A stretch of 64,000 nucleotides of DNA from Actinomycetales bacterium (lineage in GTDB: Bacteria > Actinomycetota > Actinomycetes > Actinomycetales > Microbacteriaceae): positions 1-64,000 of the forward strand of contig JAATFA010000033.1 of assembly GCA_015655445.1 (NCBI GenBank), in the 5' to 3' direction. The notes below the pieces were generated by a model that made no database searches, was not told the origin of the DNA, and saw nothing but the letters and a program-made list of their open reading frames with translations. Shown in pieces: positions 8,544-18,550 of the stretch (position 1 is the first letter of the stretch; each line of letters opens with the position of its first letter). The position numbers and the translations under genes were made by a program.

Positions 8544-10927
8544 CCGCGCGTCGACGCCCGCGCGAAGATCCCCTCGGCGTCGACGACGTCGGGCATGTCC
8601 TCGCCGTGCTCGCGCGTGTAGGCGCGGTGACGGATCCGCTCGTCGGCGAACAGCTGGTGCACCTCGGCGTACCGCTCGCGGCAGCCCGGGATGCGCTCGA
8701 TGACGTCCATCGCGAGGCGGAACCGGTCGAGGTCGTTGAGCATGACCATGTCGAAGGGCGTCGTCGTCGTCCCCTGCTCGGTGTATCCGTGCACGTGGAA
8801 GTTCTCGATGTTCGCACGGCGGTAGGCGAGCTGGTGGATGAGCGCCGGATAGCCGTGGAAGGCGAAGACGACGGGGCGGTCACGGGTGAAGACCGCCTCG
8901 AAGTCGCCGCTCTCGGCGCCGTGCGGGTGCTGGCTCGGGTCGGCGAGCCGCATGAGGTCGACGACGTTGACGAAGCGCACCGAGATGTCGGGCACGTAGC
9001 GCTCGAGCATACGCACGGCCGCGAGCGCCTCGAGCGTCGGCACGTCCCCCGCGGCGGCGACGACGGCGTCCGGCACCGTGCCGCGCTCCTCGGTGCCCGC
9101 CCAGTCCCAGATGCCGAACCCCCGCGCGCCGTGCGTGCGGGCCTCGTCGAGCGTGAGATAGGTCGGCGCCGGATGCTTGCCCGCGACGATGACGTTCACG
9201 TAGTTCCGCGACGCGAGGCAGTGCTCGGCGGTCACGAGCAGGCTGTTCGCGTCCGGCGGCAGGTAGACACGCACGACCGCGGGGCTCTTCGTGACCACGT
9301 GGCCGAGGAAGCCGGGGTCCTGGTGCGAGAAGCCGTTGTGGTCCTGGCGCCACACGTGCGAGGAGAGCAGGTACGTGAAGGAGGCGAGCGGCCGGCGCCA
9401 CGGCACCCGCGCGCTCGACTCGAGCCACTTGGCGTACTGGTTGAACATCGAGTCGACGACGTGGATGAACGCCTCGTAGGAGGTGAACATGCCGTGCCTC
9501 CCGGTCAGGAGGTAGCCCTCGAGGAGGCCCTGGGTGAGGTTCTCGCTCAGCACCTCGATCACGCGGCCCTCGCGCGCGAGGTGCTCGTCGGTCTCCGTCG
9601 TGAAGCCCTCCCACTGCTTGGCGGTGACCTCGTAGACGTCGTCGAGGCGGTTCGAGGCGACCTCGTCGGGCCCGAAGAGGCGGAAGTCGGTCGGGTTGGC
9701 CGAGATGAGGTCGCGCAGCCAGCGGCCGAGCACGCGCGTGGACTCGGTGAGCGCGCCCGTGCGCACCTCGGCGACCTCGTGGTCCTCGAGCGGCGGCAGC
9801 GCGAGGGGGCGCCGGACCCCGCCGTGCACGTGGCCGCTCGCGCTCATGCGGCGCTCGGGCCGGGGGCGCAGCGCGTCGAGCTCGGCGACGGGGGCGCCCT
9901 CCGCGGTGAAGAGCTCGCCGGGGTGGTAGCGCTCGAGCCACGCCTGCAGCTCCGCGAGGTGCTCGGGGTTGTCGCGCACGCCCGCGAGCGGCACCTGGTG
10001 GGCGCGCCACGTGCCCTCGACGGGGAGCCCGTCGACGACCGCGGGGCCCGTCCATCCCTTCGGCGTCTCGAGGATGATCATGGGCCACGCCGGCCGGCCC
10101 GTGTCGCTCCCGCTGCGTGCGCGCCGCTGGATCTCGGCGATCGCGTCGAGCGCGTCGTCGACCGCGAGCGCCATGCGGCGGTGCACGAGGAGGGGGTCCT
10201 CGCCGTCGAAGCCGCCGCGCACGACGCGCGGGTCGTATCCGTAGCCCCGGAAGAGCTCGAGCCGCTCGGACTCGGGGATGCGCGCGAGGATCGTCGGGTT
10301 GGCGATCTTGTAGCCGTTGAGGTTGAGGATCGGCAGCACCGCGCCGTCGGTGCGCGGGCTCAGGAACTTGTTCAGGTGCCAGCTCGTGGCGAGCGTGGCC
10401 GTCTCGGCCTCGCCGTCGCCGACGACGCACGCGGCGACGAGGTCCGGGTTGTCGAGCACGGCGCCATACGCGTGCACGAGGGAGTAGCCGAGCTCGCCGC
10501 CCTCGTGCATCGAGCCGGGCGTCTCTGGGGACGCGTGCGAGGGCACGCCGCCGGGGAAGGAGAACTGCCGGAACAGGCGGCGCATCCCCGTCCCGTCGAG
10601 CGCGATCTCGGGGTAGAGCTCGCTGTAGGTTCCCTCGAGCCACGCGTTCGCGAGCACTGCGGGCCCGCCGTGTCCGGGGCCGGCGATGTAGACGACATCA
10701 AGGTCGCGCGCGATGATCGCCCGATTGAGGTGCGCCCACACGAGGTTGAGCGCGGGCGAGGTGCCCCAGTGCCCGAGCAGGCGGGGCTTGATGTCCTCGC
10801 GCGTGAGCGGGCGCTGCAGCAGCTCGTCGGCGAGCAGGTAGATCTGCCCCGCCGAGAGGTAGTTGGCGGCGCGCCACCACGCGTCGAGCGCTCGCAGCTC
10901 GTGCTCGTCGATTCCGGCCTGCGTCAT
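8540..10927 (-). CDS. xfp: Phosphoketolase (xylulose-5-P/fructose-6-P)
   Basis: [56 protein letters not shown]...[17 protein letters not shown]...[29 protein letters not shown]. Confidence 0.97.
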   Translation of the reverse strand: MTQAGIDEHELRALDAWWRAANYLSAGQIYLLADELLQRPLTREDIKPRLLGHWGTSPALNLVWAHLNRAIIARDLDVVYIAGPGHGGPAVLANAWLEGTYSELYPEIALDGTGMRRLFRQFSFPGGVPSHASPETPGSMHEGGELGYSLVHAYGAVLDNPDLVAACVVGDGEAETATLATSWHLNKFLSPRTDGAVLPILNLNGYKIANPTILARIPESERLELFRGYGYDPRVVRGGFDGEDPLLVHRRMALAVDDALDAIAEIQRRARSGSDTGRPAWPMIILETPKGWTGPAVVDGLPVEGTWRAHQVPLAGVRDNPEHLAELQAWLERYHPGELFTAEGAPVAELDALRPRPERRMSASGHVHGGVRRPLALPPLEDHEVAEVRTGALTESTRVLGRWLRDLISANPTDFRLFGPDEVASNRLDDVYEVTAKQWEGFTTETDEHLAREGRVIEVLSENLTQGLLEGYLLTGRHGMFTSYEAFIHVVDSMFNQYAKWLESSARVPWRRPLASFTYLLSSHVWRQDHNGFSHQDPGFLGHVVTKSPAVVRVYLPPDANSLLVTAEHCLASRNYVNVIVAGKHPAPTYLTLDEARTHGARGFGIWDWAGTEERGTVPDAVVAAAGDVPTLEALAAVRMLERYVPDISVRFVNVVDLMRLADPSQHPHGAESGDFEAVFTRDRPVVFAFHGYPALIHQLAYRRANIENFHVHGYTEQGTTTTPFDMVMLNDLDRFRLAMDVIERIPGCRERYAEVHQLFADERIRHRAYTREHGEDMPDVVDAEGIFARASTRG

Positions 10928-11793
10928 CGTGTCCTCTCCAGGGTTGCGTGGTCGTGGGATGCGACGGCCTCGAGCTCGCGCACGGCGAGGGGCCGTGCGA
11001 CGAGCACCGGGGCGTTGACGTTGAGCAGCACCTCGTGCAGCACCGAGCCGATCGGGGTGCGCGCCGCGTCGCTCGAGCCCGGCCCGAGCAGGAGCAGCGC
11101 CTTGTCGCGTGCGGCGTCGAGGAGCGCGTCGGCCGCGGGGCGATGGGTGACGCGCGAGCGGATGACGAGGGCGGGGCACGCGGCCTTCGCCGCCGCGACG
11201 GCGTGCGCGAGCGCGAGCCGGTCACGGGCGACCGTCGTCCCCTCCGGCGGCACGGGCACCGACTGCAGGAGCAGGAGCTCCTGCCCGCGCGCCGTCGCCT
11301 CGCGCGCGGCGATCGCGCCGAGCGCGCCCGCCGTCTGCATCCGGTCGATGCCGGCGACGACGCCCGTGCGGAAGCGCAGGTCCGCGAGCGGCACGACGGC
11401 GACGCCGCACGGCGCGGCGGCGGCGATCTGCACGCTCCGCGAGCCGAGCACGCGGCCGTGCAGGAAGCCCGACTTGTGCGTGCCGATGACGAGCAGGTCG
11501 GAGGGCCGCACGTACCGCGCGAGTGCCCATGGGACGCTGCCCTCGAGCACGGCGACCGAGATGTCCGCGGCCGGCAGCCGGCGGCGCACGCGCGCCGCGA
11601 CCTCGGAGACGAGACGGGCGCTCTGACGCGCCTCGATGTCCTCGACCTCGCGCCCCATCGCGCCGAACTCGTCGTCGTGCACGGTCGCGAGCACGACGGG
11701 CGCGGGCTCCCGTACGGCACGCTTGATCGCCCATTCCAGGGCCGCCTCGCTCGGTGCGGACCCGTCGATCGCGACGACGTAACGCTCAACCAT
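10924..11793 (-). CDS. Universal stress protein (tandem domains)
   Basis: [26 protein letters not shown]...[37 protein letters not shown]; 4-nt overlap with phosphoketolase. Confidence 0.92.
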   Translation of the reverse strand: MVERYVVAIDGSAPSEAALEWAIKRAVREPAPVVLATVHDDEFGAMGREVEDIEARQSARLVSEVAARVRRRLPAADISVAVLEGSVPWALARYVRPSDLLVIGTHKSGFLHGRVLGSRSVQIAAAAPCGVAVVPLADLRFRTGVVAGIDRMQTAGALGAIAAREATARGQELLLLQSVPVPPEGTTVARDRLALAHAVAAAKAACPALVIRSRVTHRPAADALLDAARDKALLLLGPGSSDAARTPIGSVLHEVLLNVNAPVLVARPLAVRELEAVASHDHATLERTR

Positions 11794-11853
11794 CGCTAGC
11801 TCCTTACCAGGTGTCGTGGAACTCAGCCTGAACCCTGGGACCCGCATGGGTCA

Positions 11854-11867
11854 GGGCCGAAGGTCCC
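11854..11867. promoter_or_regulatory. DosR-box-like element GGGCCGAAGGTCCC
   Basis: In the divergent USP/devS-like intergenic region; one mismatch to GGGACGAAGGTCCC. It abuts a second dyad CCCTGGGACCCGCATGGGTCAGGG (about 11833-11856). Confidence 0.65.
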
Positions 11868-11939
11868 GCCGACGCCCTCGCGGGAACGGCCGTGCGTCGC
11901 CCACTAGACTCGCGGCAGGTCGGACGGAACGGGGCCAGG

Positions 11940-13655
11940 ATGGTGAGCGAGGAGATCCTCGCGTTCCCCGACGAGCCGCGTTCGGAGCTCGAGCGCACGA
12001 TCGAGGAGCTCGTCGAGAGGGCGCAACGGGTGCTCGCCACGCAGGGCCGTCTGCGGAGCCTCCTGCGCGCGAGCCGCGCGGTCGTGCAGCAGCTCGACAT
12101 CGAGACCGTGCTCGAGCGGATCGTCGAGGCCGCCGTCGAGCTCGTGGACGCGGAGTACGGCGCGCTCGGCGTCATCGCGCCCGACGGGCACCTCGAGCGC
12201 TTCATCCACATCGGCATGCCGGAGTCCGAGGTGCGCCTCATGGCGCACCTGCCCGAGGGGCACGGCCTGCTCGGCGCGGTCGTCGAGGAGGGCCGCCCCA
12301 TCCGCCTCGACCGCATCGAGGGCGACCCCCGCTCGGCGGGGTTCCCCGCGCACCACCCGCACATGGACGGCTTCCTCGGCGTGCCCGTGCGCGTGCGCGA
12401 CCAGGTGTTCGGCAACCTCTACCTCACCAATCCGCGGCGGGGCGCCTTCACCCAGGAGGACGAGGAGCTCGTGACCTCGCTCGCCGCGACCGCGGGCATC
12501 GCGATCGAGAACGCGCGCCTGTACGACGAGTCGCGCCGGCGGCAGCGCTGGAGCGCGGCGCTCGCGGAGGTCACCGCCGCCCTGCTGTCCGAGGACGCGG
12601 AGGAGTCGGTGGACTCGCTCGGCGTCGTCGCCGATCGTGTCGCGGCCCTCGTCGACGCGAGCCTCGTGTGCCTCGTCACGCCGCTCGAGGACGGCGCCGA
12701 GCTGCTGCGCGTCGGCGTCGCGCGCGGCGAGGGCGCCGAGCAGGTGCTCGGGCGCGTCTTCGAGCCGCACGGCACGATCGTCGGGCAGGCGTGGGAGCTC
12801 GGCCGCGCCGTCGCCTCGGAGACGGGCAGCCCGGCGGACCTCGACTGGGTGCCCGCGCTCGGCCCCGTCGTCGGCGTCCCCCTCACGGGCTTCGGCCAGC
12901 GGCTCGGCGTGCTCGCGCTCGCGCGCCCCGTCGGCGCGCCGCGCTTCTCGGACGCCGACCTCGACATGGCCTCGGAGTTCGCGAGCCAGGCGAGCGTCGC
13001 GATCGAGCTCGCGCGAGCGCGCGCCGACAGCTCGCAGCTGCAGCTCGTGGAGGACCGCAGCCGCATCGCGCGCGACCTGCACGACCGCGTCATCCAGCGC
13101 CTGTTCGCGGCGGGGCTCACGCTGCAGGGCATCGCGGGCACCCTGCGCGCGCCCGCGCAGGAGCGCGTGCTCGAGCAGGTCGACGCGATCGACACCGCGA
13201 TCTCGGAGATCCGCACGGCCGTCTTCGCGCTCACGACACGTGGCCCCGCGCGCGCGTCGCTGCGCCACCGCGTGCTCGACGTCGTCTCCGAGCTCGGCGA
13301 GGCGCTGCCCTCGCCTCCGCGCGTGACGTTCAGCGGTCCCGTCGACCTCCTCGTGCGCGACGGCCTCGCAGAGGACGTCGTCGCGGTCGTGCGCGAGTCG
13401 CTCAGCAACGTCGCGCGGCACGCCCGCGCGCAGCACTGCGAGGTCGACGTGGCCGTCGACGACGCCGTCGTCGTGACGATCACCGACGACGGCGTGGGGG
13501 CGCACGGCTCGACGCGCTCGAGCGGCACGGCGAACCTCGCCGTGCGGGCACGCGAGCGCGGCGGCACGTACGAGATCGGGACGGGGGCATCCGGCCGCGG
13601 CACGCGCGTCCGGTGGAGCGCGCCGCTGCCTCCGGCGGCCGGGGGAGGGACATGA
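11940..13655 (+). CDS. devS: GAF-domain sensor histidine kinase, DevS/DosS-like
   Basis: Two GAF regions (...AEYGALGVIAPDGHLERFIHIGM...HHPHMDGFLGVPVRVRDQVFGNLYLT), HisKA_3-type IARDLHDRVIQRLFAAGLTLQGIAG, HATPase region; directly upstream of a DevR-like regulator. Confidence 0.88.
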   Translation: MVSEEILAFPDEPRSELERTIEELVERAQRVLATQGRLRSLLRASRAVVQQLDIETVLERIVEAAVELVDAEYGALGVIAPDGHLERFIHIGMPESEVRLMAHLPEGHGLLGAVVEEGRPIRLDRIEGDPRSAGFPAHHPHMDGFLGVPVRVRDQVFGNLYLTNPRRGAFTQEDEELVTSLAATAGIAIENARLYDESRRRQRWSAALAEVTAALLSEDAEESVDSLGVVADRVAALVDASLVCLVTPLEDGAELLRVGVARGEGAEQVLGRVFEPHGTIVGQAWELGRAVASETGSPADLDWVPALGPVVGVPLTGFGQRLGVLALARPVGAPRFSDADLDMASEFASQASVAIELARARADSSQLQLVEDRSRIARDLHDRVIQRLFAAGLTLQGIAGTLRAPAQERVLEQVDAIDTAISEIRTAVFALTTRGPARASLRHRVLDVVSELGEALPSPPRVTFSGPVDLLVRDGLAEDVVAVVRESLSNVARHARAQHCEVDVAVDDAVVVTITDDGVGAHGSTRSSGTANLAVRARERGGTYEIGTGASGRGTRVRWSAPLPPAAGGGT

Positions 13656-14281
13656 CTCGCGTGTTCCTCGTCGACGACCACGAGGTCGTGCGACGCGGCA
13701 TCGCCGGCATCATCGACGCGGAGCCCGACCTCGAGGTCGTCGGCGAGGCCGCGACCGTGCGGCAGACGCTTCCGCGCGTGCACGCGACGCGGCCGGACGT
13801 CGTCGTGCTCGATGTGCGCCTGCCCGACGGCAACGGCGTGGACCTGTGTCGCGCCATCCGATCCGAGCTGCCCGAGGTGCAGTGCCTCATGCTCACCGCG
13901 CACGACGACGACCAGGCGAGCTACGGCGCCGTGCTCGCGGGCGCGGCCGGATACGTGCTCAAGGACATCCGCGGCCAGTCCCTCCTCGAGAGCATCCGCC
14001 GCGTCGCACGCGGGGAGAAGCTCCTGCGGCAGGGCGTGAGCGCGCAGGTCGTCGCGGACCTGAGCGCGCCGTCGGGCGCGCCCGCGCCGGACCTCACGCT
14101 GCGCGAGCGGCAGGTGCTCGAGCTCATCGCCGAGGGGCTGACCAACCGGCAGATCGGCGAGCGGCTCGACCTCGCCGAGAAGACGGTGAAGAACTACGTG
14201 TCGGGCCTGCTCGCCAAGCTCGGCATGGAGCGGCGCACGCAAGCGGCCGTCTACGGCGCGAGCGCCGACCGGCGCCCCTGA
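13652..14281 (+). CDS. devR: NarL/LuxR-family response regulator, DevR/DosR-like
   Basis: VFLVDDHEVVRRG...PDVVVLDVRLPDGNGVDLCR...LAGAAGYVLKDI...EGLTNRQIGERLDLAEKTVKNYVSGLLAKLGMERRTQAAV; the recognition-helix region closely resembles mycobacterial DosR from memory. Confidence 0.9.
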   Translation: MTRVFLVDDHEVVRRGIAGIIDAEPDLEVVGEAATVRQTLPRVHATRPDVVVLDVRLPDGNGVDLCRAIRSELPEVQCLMLTAHDDDQASYGAVLAGAAGYVLKDIRGQSLLESIRRVARGEKLLRQGVSAQVVADLSAPSGAPAPDLTLRERQVLELIAEGLTNRQIGERLDLAEKTVKNYVSGLLAKLGMERRTQAAVYGASADRRP

Positions 14282-14302
14282 GCACCCGCCCCCGCCGCGC
14301 GT

Positions 14303-14316
14303 GGGACCAACGTCCC
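14303..14316. promoter_or_regulatory. DosR-box-like palindrome GGGACCAACGTCCC
   Basis: 36 bp upstream of the BON-domain gene start. Confidence 0.7.
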
Positions 14317-14351
14317 TACCGGGCCGGCGGCGTCGCGCCCATCCTGGGCGC

Positions 14352-15068
14352 ATGGACGCGACGACCCCTCCCGGCACCGGGGGCCGGCCCTCCGGCACGG
14401 CGGGCCCCTCCGACCTCGAGCTGCACGACGCCGTCGCCGCGGAGCTCGCATGGACGCCCGAGGTCGACGCGACGGGGATCCGCGTGCTCGCGCGCCACCA
14501 CGTCGTCACGCTCTCCGGGGAGATCGGCGGCTTCGCCGAGCGGCTCGCCGCGCTGCGCGCCGCCCGCTCGGTGCGCGGCGTCGTGGAGGTTCTCGACGAC
14601 CTGCGCGTGCGCCCCACGGGCGAGCACTGGGAGACGACGGACGCGCAGATCGCCGAGGCCGTCGAGGCCGCGCTCGCCTCGGACCCGGACGTCCCGCGCG
14701 GGCGCGTGCGCGCTCGCGTGATGTCGCACGTCGTGACGCTCGAGGGCGAGGTCGACTGGAACCACGAGCGCGTCGCCGCGCGTCACGCCGTCGAGGGCAT
14801 CCCGGGCGTGCACTTCGTGGAGAACCGCGTCGCGCTCTCCCGCCACCCCGAGGGCTCCGACACGGTCGCGCGCGTGCGCGCGGCCCTCGCCCGCAGCGGG
14901 GGGATCGACCTCGAGGCGATCGGCGTCGCCGCGCGCGACGGCGCCGTGACGCTCACGGGCCGCGTCCCGTCGTGGACGGCGCGCGCCGAGGCCGAGCGCG
15001 CGGCGTGGTCGGTGCGCGAGGTGCGCGAGGTGCGCAACCGCCTCGTCATCGCCCCCGCGCTCGCATAG
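14352..15068 (+). CDS. BON-domain protein (three BON repeats)
   Basis: Repeated motifs: TGIRVLARHHVVTLSGEIGGFAERLAA...VRARVMSHVVTLEGEVDWNHERVAA...GVAARDGAVTLTGRVPSWTARAEAERA. Confidence 0.88.
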   Translation: MDATTPPGTGGRPSGTAGPSDLELHDAVAAELAWTPEVDATGIRVLARHHVVTLSGEIGGFAERLAALRAARSVRGVVEVLDDLRVRPTGEHWETTDAQIAEAVEAALASDPDVPRGRVRARVMSHVVTLEGEVDWNHERVAARHAVEGIPGVHFVENRVALSRHPEGSDTVARVRAALARSGGIDLEAIGVAARDGAVTLTGRVPSWTARAEAERAAWSVREVREVRNRLVIAPALA

Positions 15069-15076
15069 CCCGCCGG

Positions 15077-15106
15077 CCGGGCACGGGGCCGCCGGGCACG
15101 GGGCCG
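15077..15106. repeat. Two tandem copies of CCGGGCACGGGGCCG
   Basis: 15-bp direct repeat in the convergent BON/cydDC intergenic region. Confidence 0.6.
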
Positions 15107-15172
15107 CCGGGGCGATCCCCGCTCGGGCGCGATCGGCGTGCCGCGCGTGGTCGCACGCCCGCGCTCCCGCGG

Positions 15173-18100
15173 TCACGCCGCCGCGAGCGCGCGATCCCGA
15201 TCCGCCGCGTCCGCCGGCGCGCCCGGGGAGTCCGCACGGGCCGGCGCGTCCGCGCCGCCGAGGCGCAGCACGACGTCCTCCGCGCGCACGTCCGCGTCGC
15301 GGTGGGTGACGAGCACGACGACGCGGTCGGCGAGCGCGGCGCGCAGGTCGCGCATGAGCGCGTCCGCGGTCGGCTCGTCGAGGTGCGCGGTGGGCTCGTC
15401 GAGCAGGAGCACGTCGGCGCCCGTGAGGAGCGTGCGCGCGAGCGCGAGCCGCTGCCGCTCTCCGCCGGAGAGCGCCGAGCCGCCCGGTCCGACGGGGAGG
15501 TCGAGTCCCTCGGCGGCGCCCGCGACGAGCCTGCCGAGGCCGACGCGGTCGAGCACGGCACACATCGCCGCCTCGTCCGGGCGGTCGCCCGCGGGCCGCG
15601 CGATGAGGAGGTTCGCCCGTAGGGTCGAGTCGAAGACGTGCGCCTCCTGCGGGCACCACGCGACGCGCTCCCGCAGCGCGGCGCGCGCAAGGTCCGCGGC
15701 GTCGACGCCGTCGAGCAGGTAGCGGCCGGCGGCGGGCCGCAGGGCGCCCATGAGCACCGAGAGCAGCGTCGTCTTGCCCGATCCCGAGGGCCCCTGCACG
15801 ACGAGCCAGCGCCCGCGAGCGGCGCGCGCGCACACGCCGTCGAAGACCGTGCCCTCCTGGCCGGTCCAGCGCGCGGCGAGGCCGTCGAGCGCGAGCGACC
15901 GCACTCCGGGGGCGAGGTCGCGGCCGTCCGCGTCGCTCCCGATCGCGTCGAGCGGGTCGACGATCTCGGCGACGCGCCGCGCGGCGGCGGCGAGCGCGGG
16001 CGCATGCTGGAGCGCGGCCGCGGAGGCCGTGAGCGGCTCGACGAGGGTGAGCGGCAGGAGAGCGAGCACACCGGCGACGGGCGCGGGGAGCCCGTGGGCG
16101 ACGCCGCTCGCGCCCGCGACGAGCATCGCGGCCGCTGTCGCCGTGCACGCGAGCACGACGACGAGGCCGCCGAGCCCCTCCGCGAGCGCGCGCCGGCGGG
16201 AGAGCACGCGGGCGCGCGCGTCGAGCTCGCGCAGCCCCTCGCGCGCGCGGTCGCCCGCGCCGTTGCCGCGCAGGTCGTCCGCGGCGAGCACGATGCCCGT
16301 GAAGCGCTCGGCGACCGCGCGCACGGCCGCGAGCTCGCCCGCGCTCGCGGCCCGGTCGGCCACGGTCGCGACGAGCGGCGCGAGCACGAGGGCGCACGCC
16401 GCTCCCGCCGCGAGCGCGGGCAGGGCGGGCGGCCACAGCAGGCCCGTCGCGATCGCGGCGGCGAGGCTCGTCAGCAGCCCGACGGCCGGGGGGAGCAGCA
16501 CGCGCGGCATGAGGTCGCGCACCTGGTCGGCGGTGACGACGAGGTAGTCCATGGCGGCCGCCCCGCGCAGCAGGCGCCGCGATCCCGCGCCGAGGGCCGC
16601 GATGCCGCGCCAGAGGCGATCGCGCATCCCCGTGACGAGCGCGAACACGGCGTCGTGCGTGACGAGGCGCTCGGCGTAGCCGAGCACGGATCGCGCGAGG
16701 CCGAAGAACCGCACGCCCACGATCGCGACGAGCAGGTACATGATCGGCGGGTGCTCGGCCGCGCGCACGATGAGCCAGCCCGAGGACGCCGTGAGCGCGC
16801 TCGCGCACAGGGCCGCGAGGGCGCCGAGGAGCGCGCCCGCGGCGAGGCGCGCGCGGGCGCCGTGCAGCAGGCGCGCGATCGCGCGCACGGCCGACGAGCG
16901 CACGCCCGCCGGGCGGTCCTCGGCGGCCGCGGGGGCCGCAGGGGCCGGCGCGGGCTCGCGCGCGGCCGCGACCGCTCCGGCGGGCGCCGTCGCCCCCGCG
17001 AGCTCGACGCGCGCGTCGGCGAGCGCGATCGTCGTGGGCTCGTGGCTCGCGAGCACGATCGCCGCACGGCCGCGGCCGCGCAGGATCGCGGCCTCGACGA
17101 GCGCGCGCGAGCGCGCGTCGAGGTGCGCCGTCGGCTCGTCGAGCACGAGCAGGTCGACGCCCCCGTCGACGCGCACGAGCGCACGGGCGACCGCGACGCG
17201 GCGCAGCTCCCCGGGGCTCACGCGCGCGGGGTCGGCGTCGGCGAGCGCGGAGAGGCCGAGCTCCGCGAGCACGCGGTCGACGGACGCGCGCGAGGCCTCC
17301 GGGCCGCCGTGCAGGAGGAGCTCGTCGCGCACGCTCGCGGCGAGCGGCACGGGGTGCTGGGGCGCCCACGCGACGACGTCGGCGTCGCGCACGACGGCTC
17401 CCTCGATCGCGACGCCGGCGCCCGTGTCGAGGAGCCCGGCGAGCGCGCGCAGGAGCGTCGACTTGCCGCTTCCCGTGCGCCCGACGATCACGGTGACGCC
17501 GCGCTCGGGCAGGCGCGCGGTGACGTGCTCGACCGCGGGGGTCGCCCGGTCCGCGTGCCGCACCGTGAGGTCGTCGAAGCCGAGGCCGCCGCGGCGGCGC
17601 GCGACGGGCTCGGCTTCGGGGAGCTCGAGCAGCGCACGCGCGCGGTCGAGCGCGGCGACGCCGTCCTGCGCCGCGTGGAAGGCGGCACCCACCTCGCGCA
17701 GCGCGCCGTAGCACTCGGGCGCGAGCAGGAGCACGAGCAGGCCGGTCTCGAGCGGCATGTCGCCGGCGAGCAGGCGGATGCCGATCGTGACGGCGACGAG
17801 GGCGACCGAGATCGTCGAGATGAGCTCGAGCGCGAGCGAGGAGAGGAAGACCGTGCGCAGGGTCGCGAGCGTGCGCTCCCGGTTCTCCTGCGACACGCGG
17901 TGCAGCGCGGCGGCCTGCTCGTCGGCGCGTCCGAGCCCGACGAGCACGGGCAACCCGCGCACGAGCTCGACGAGGTGCGCGGAGAGCCGCGCGAGCGAGG
18001 CCGAGGCCGCCTCGACGCGCTCGCGCGTGTGCATGCCCACCAGCGCCATGAAGAGGGGCACGAGGGGGACGGTGACGACGATGATGAGGGCGCTCAGCCA

Positions 18101-18550
18101 GTCGGCGACGAGGATGCGCGCGCCCACGACGACGGGCACGACGAGCGCGCTCGCGACCGCGGGCAGCACGCTCGTGTAGTACGCGTCGAGGCCGTCGAGC
18201 TCGTGGGCGCCGAGCACGGCGCCGCCTCCGCCGACCGCCGCGCCGGGGGCGAGCGCGCGCGCGGCGAGGTCGGCGCGCACGCGCTCCTTCGTGCCGATCG
18301 CGGCACGCGCCGCGGAGGCGCGCGAGGCCCACGCGACGAGCGCGCGCAGGGCGCCGCCGACGAGGGCGAGCGCGACCGGGAGCGCGAGCCGCGGCGACCC
18401 GCCTGCGGCGATCGCCGCGACGCCGCGCGCGAGCCCCTCGGCGAGCAGCACGAGCCCGAGCGCGCGCACCGCCGCGAGCACACCGAGCGTCCACACGACG
18501 CGCGTGCCCTGCGGCCCGAGTCCGCCCGCGAGGAGCGCGCGCGGGTTCAT
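15173..18550 (-). CDS. cydDC: Fused CydD-CydC thiol reductant ABC exporter (single polypeptide)
   Basis: Continuous frame from MNPRALLAGG... with two ABC modules (VIVGRTGSGKSTLLRALAGLL; VVQGPSGSGKTTLLSVLMGAL...LSGGERQRLALARTLLTGADVLLLDEPTAHLD) and two TM domains. Confidence 0.92.
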   Translation of the reverse strand: MNPRALLAGGLGPQGTRVVWTLGVLAAVRALGLVLLAEGLARGVAAIAAGGSPRLALPVALALVGGALRALVAWASRASAARAAIGTKERVRADLAARALAPGAAVGGGGAVLGAHELDGLDAYYTSVLPAVASALVVPVVVGARILVADWLSALIIVVTVPLVPLFMALVGMHTRERVEAASASLARLSAHLVELVRGLPVLVGLGRADEQAAALHRVSQENRERTLATLRTVFLSSLALELISTISVALVAVTIGIRLLAGDMPLETGLLVLLLAPECYGALREVGAAFHAAQDGVAALDRARALLELPEAEPVARRRGGLGFDDLTVRHADRATPAVEHVTARLPERGVTVIVGRTGSGKSTLLRALAGLLDTGAGVAIEGAVVRDADVVAWAPQHPVPLAASVRDELLLHGGPEASRASVDRVLAELGLSALADADPARVSPGELRRVAVARALVRVDGGVDLLVLDEPTAHLDARSRALVEAAILRGRGRAAIVLASHEPTTIALADARVELAGATAPAGAVAAAREPAPAPAAPAAAEDRPAGVRSSAVRAIARLLHGARARLAAGALLGALAALCASALTASSGWLIVRAAEHPPIMYLLVAIVGVRFFGLARSVLGYAERLVTHDAVFALVTGMRDRLWRGIAALGAGSRRLLRGAAAMDYLVVTADQVRDLMPRVLLPPAVGLLTSLAAAIATGLLWPPALPALAAGAACALVLAPLVATVADRAASAGELAAVRAVAERFTGIVLAADDLRGNGAGDRAREGLRELDARARVLSRRRALAEGLGGLVVVLACTATAAAMLVAGASGVAHGLPAPVAGVLALLPLTLVEPLTASAAALQHAPALAAAARRVAEIVDPLDAIGSDADGRDLAPGVRSLALDGLAARWTGQEGTVFDGVCARAARGRWLVVQGPSGSGKTTLLSVLMGALRPAAGRYLLDGVDAADLARAALRERVAWCPQEAHVFDSTLRANLLIARPAGDRPDEAAMCAVLDRVGLGRLVAGAAEGLDLPVGPGGSALSGGERQRLALARTLLTGADVLLLDEPTAHLDEPTADALMRDLRAALADRVVVLVTHRDADVRAEDVVLRLGGADAPARADSPGAPADAADRDRALAAA

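Noticed and set aside
1111-11626. Very long plus-strand ORFs (1111-4359, 4253-5992, 5931-8621, 8606-11626)
   Set aside because: Arg/Ala/Gly/Asp-rich translations antisense or out of frame to clearly conserved genes; typical high-GC artefacts.
15077-15106. CCGGGCACGGGGCCG tandem repeat as a functional element
   Set aside because: Only two copies in a convergent intergenic GC-rich stretch; more likely local slippage or part of a terminator.
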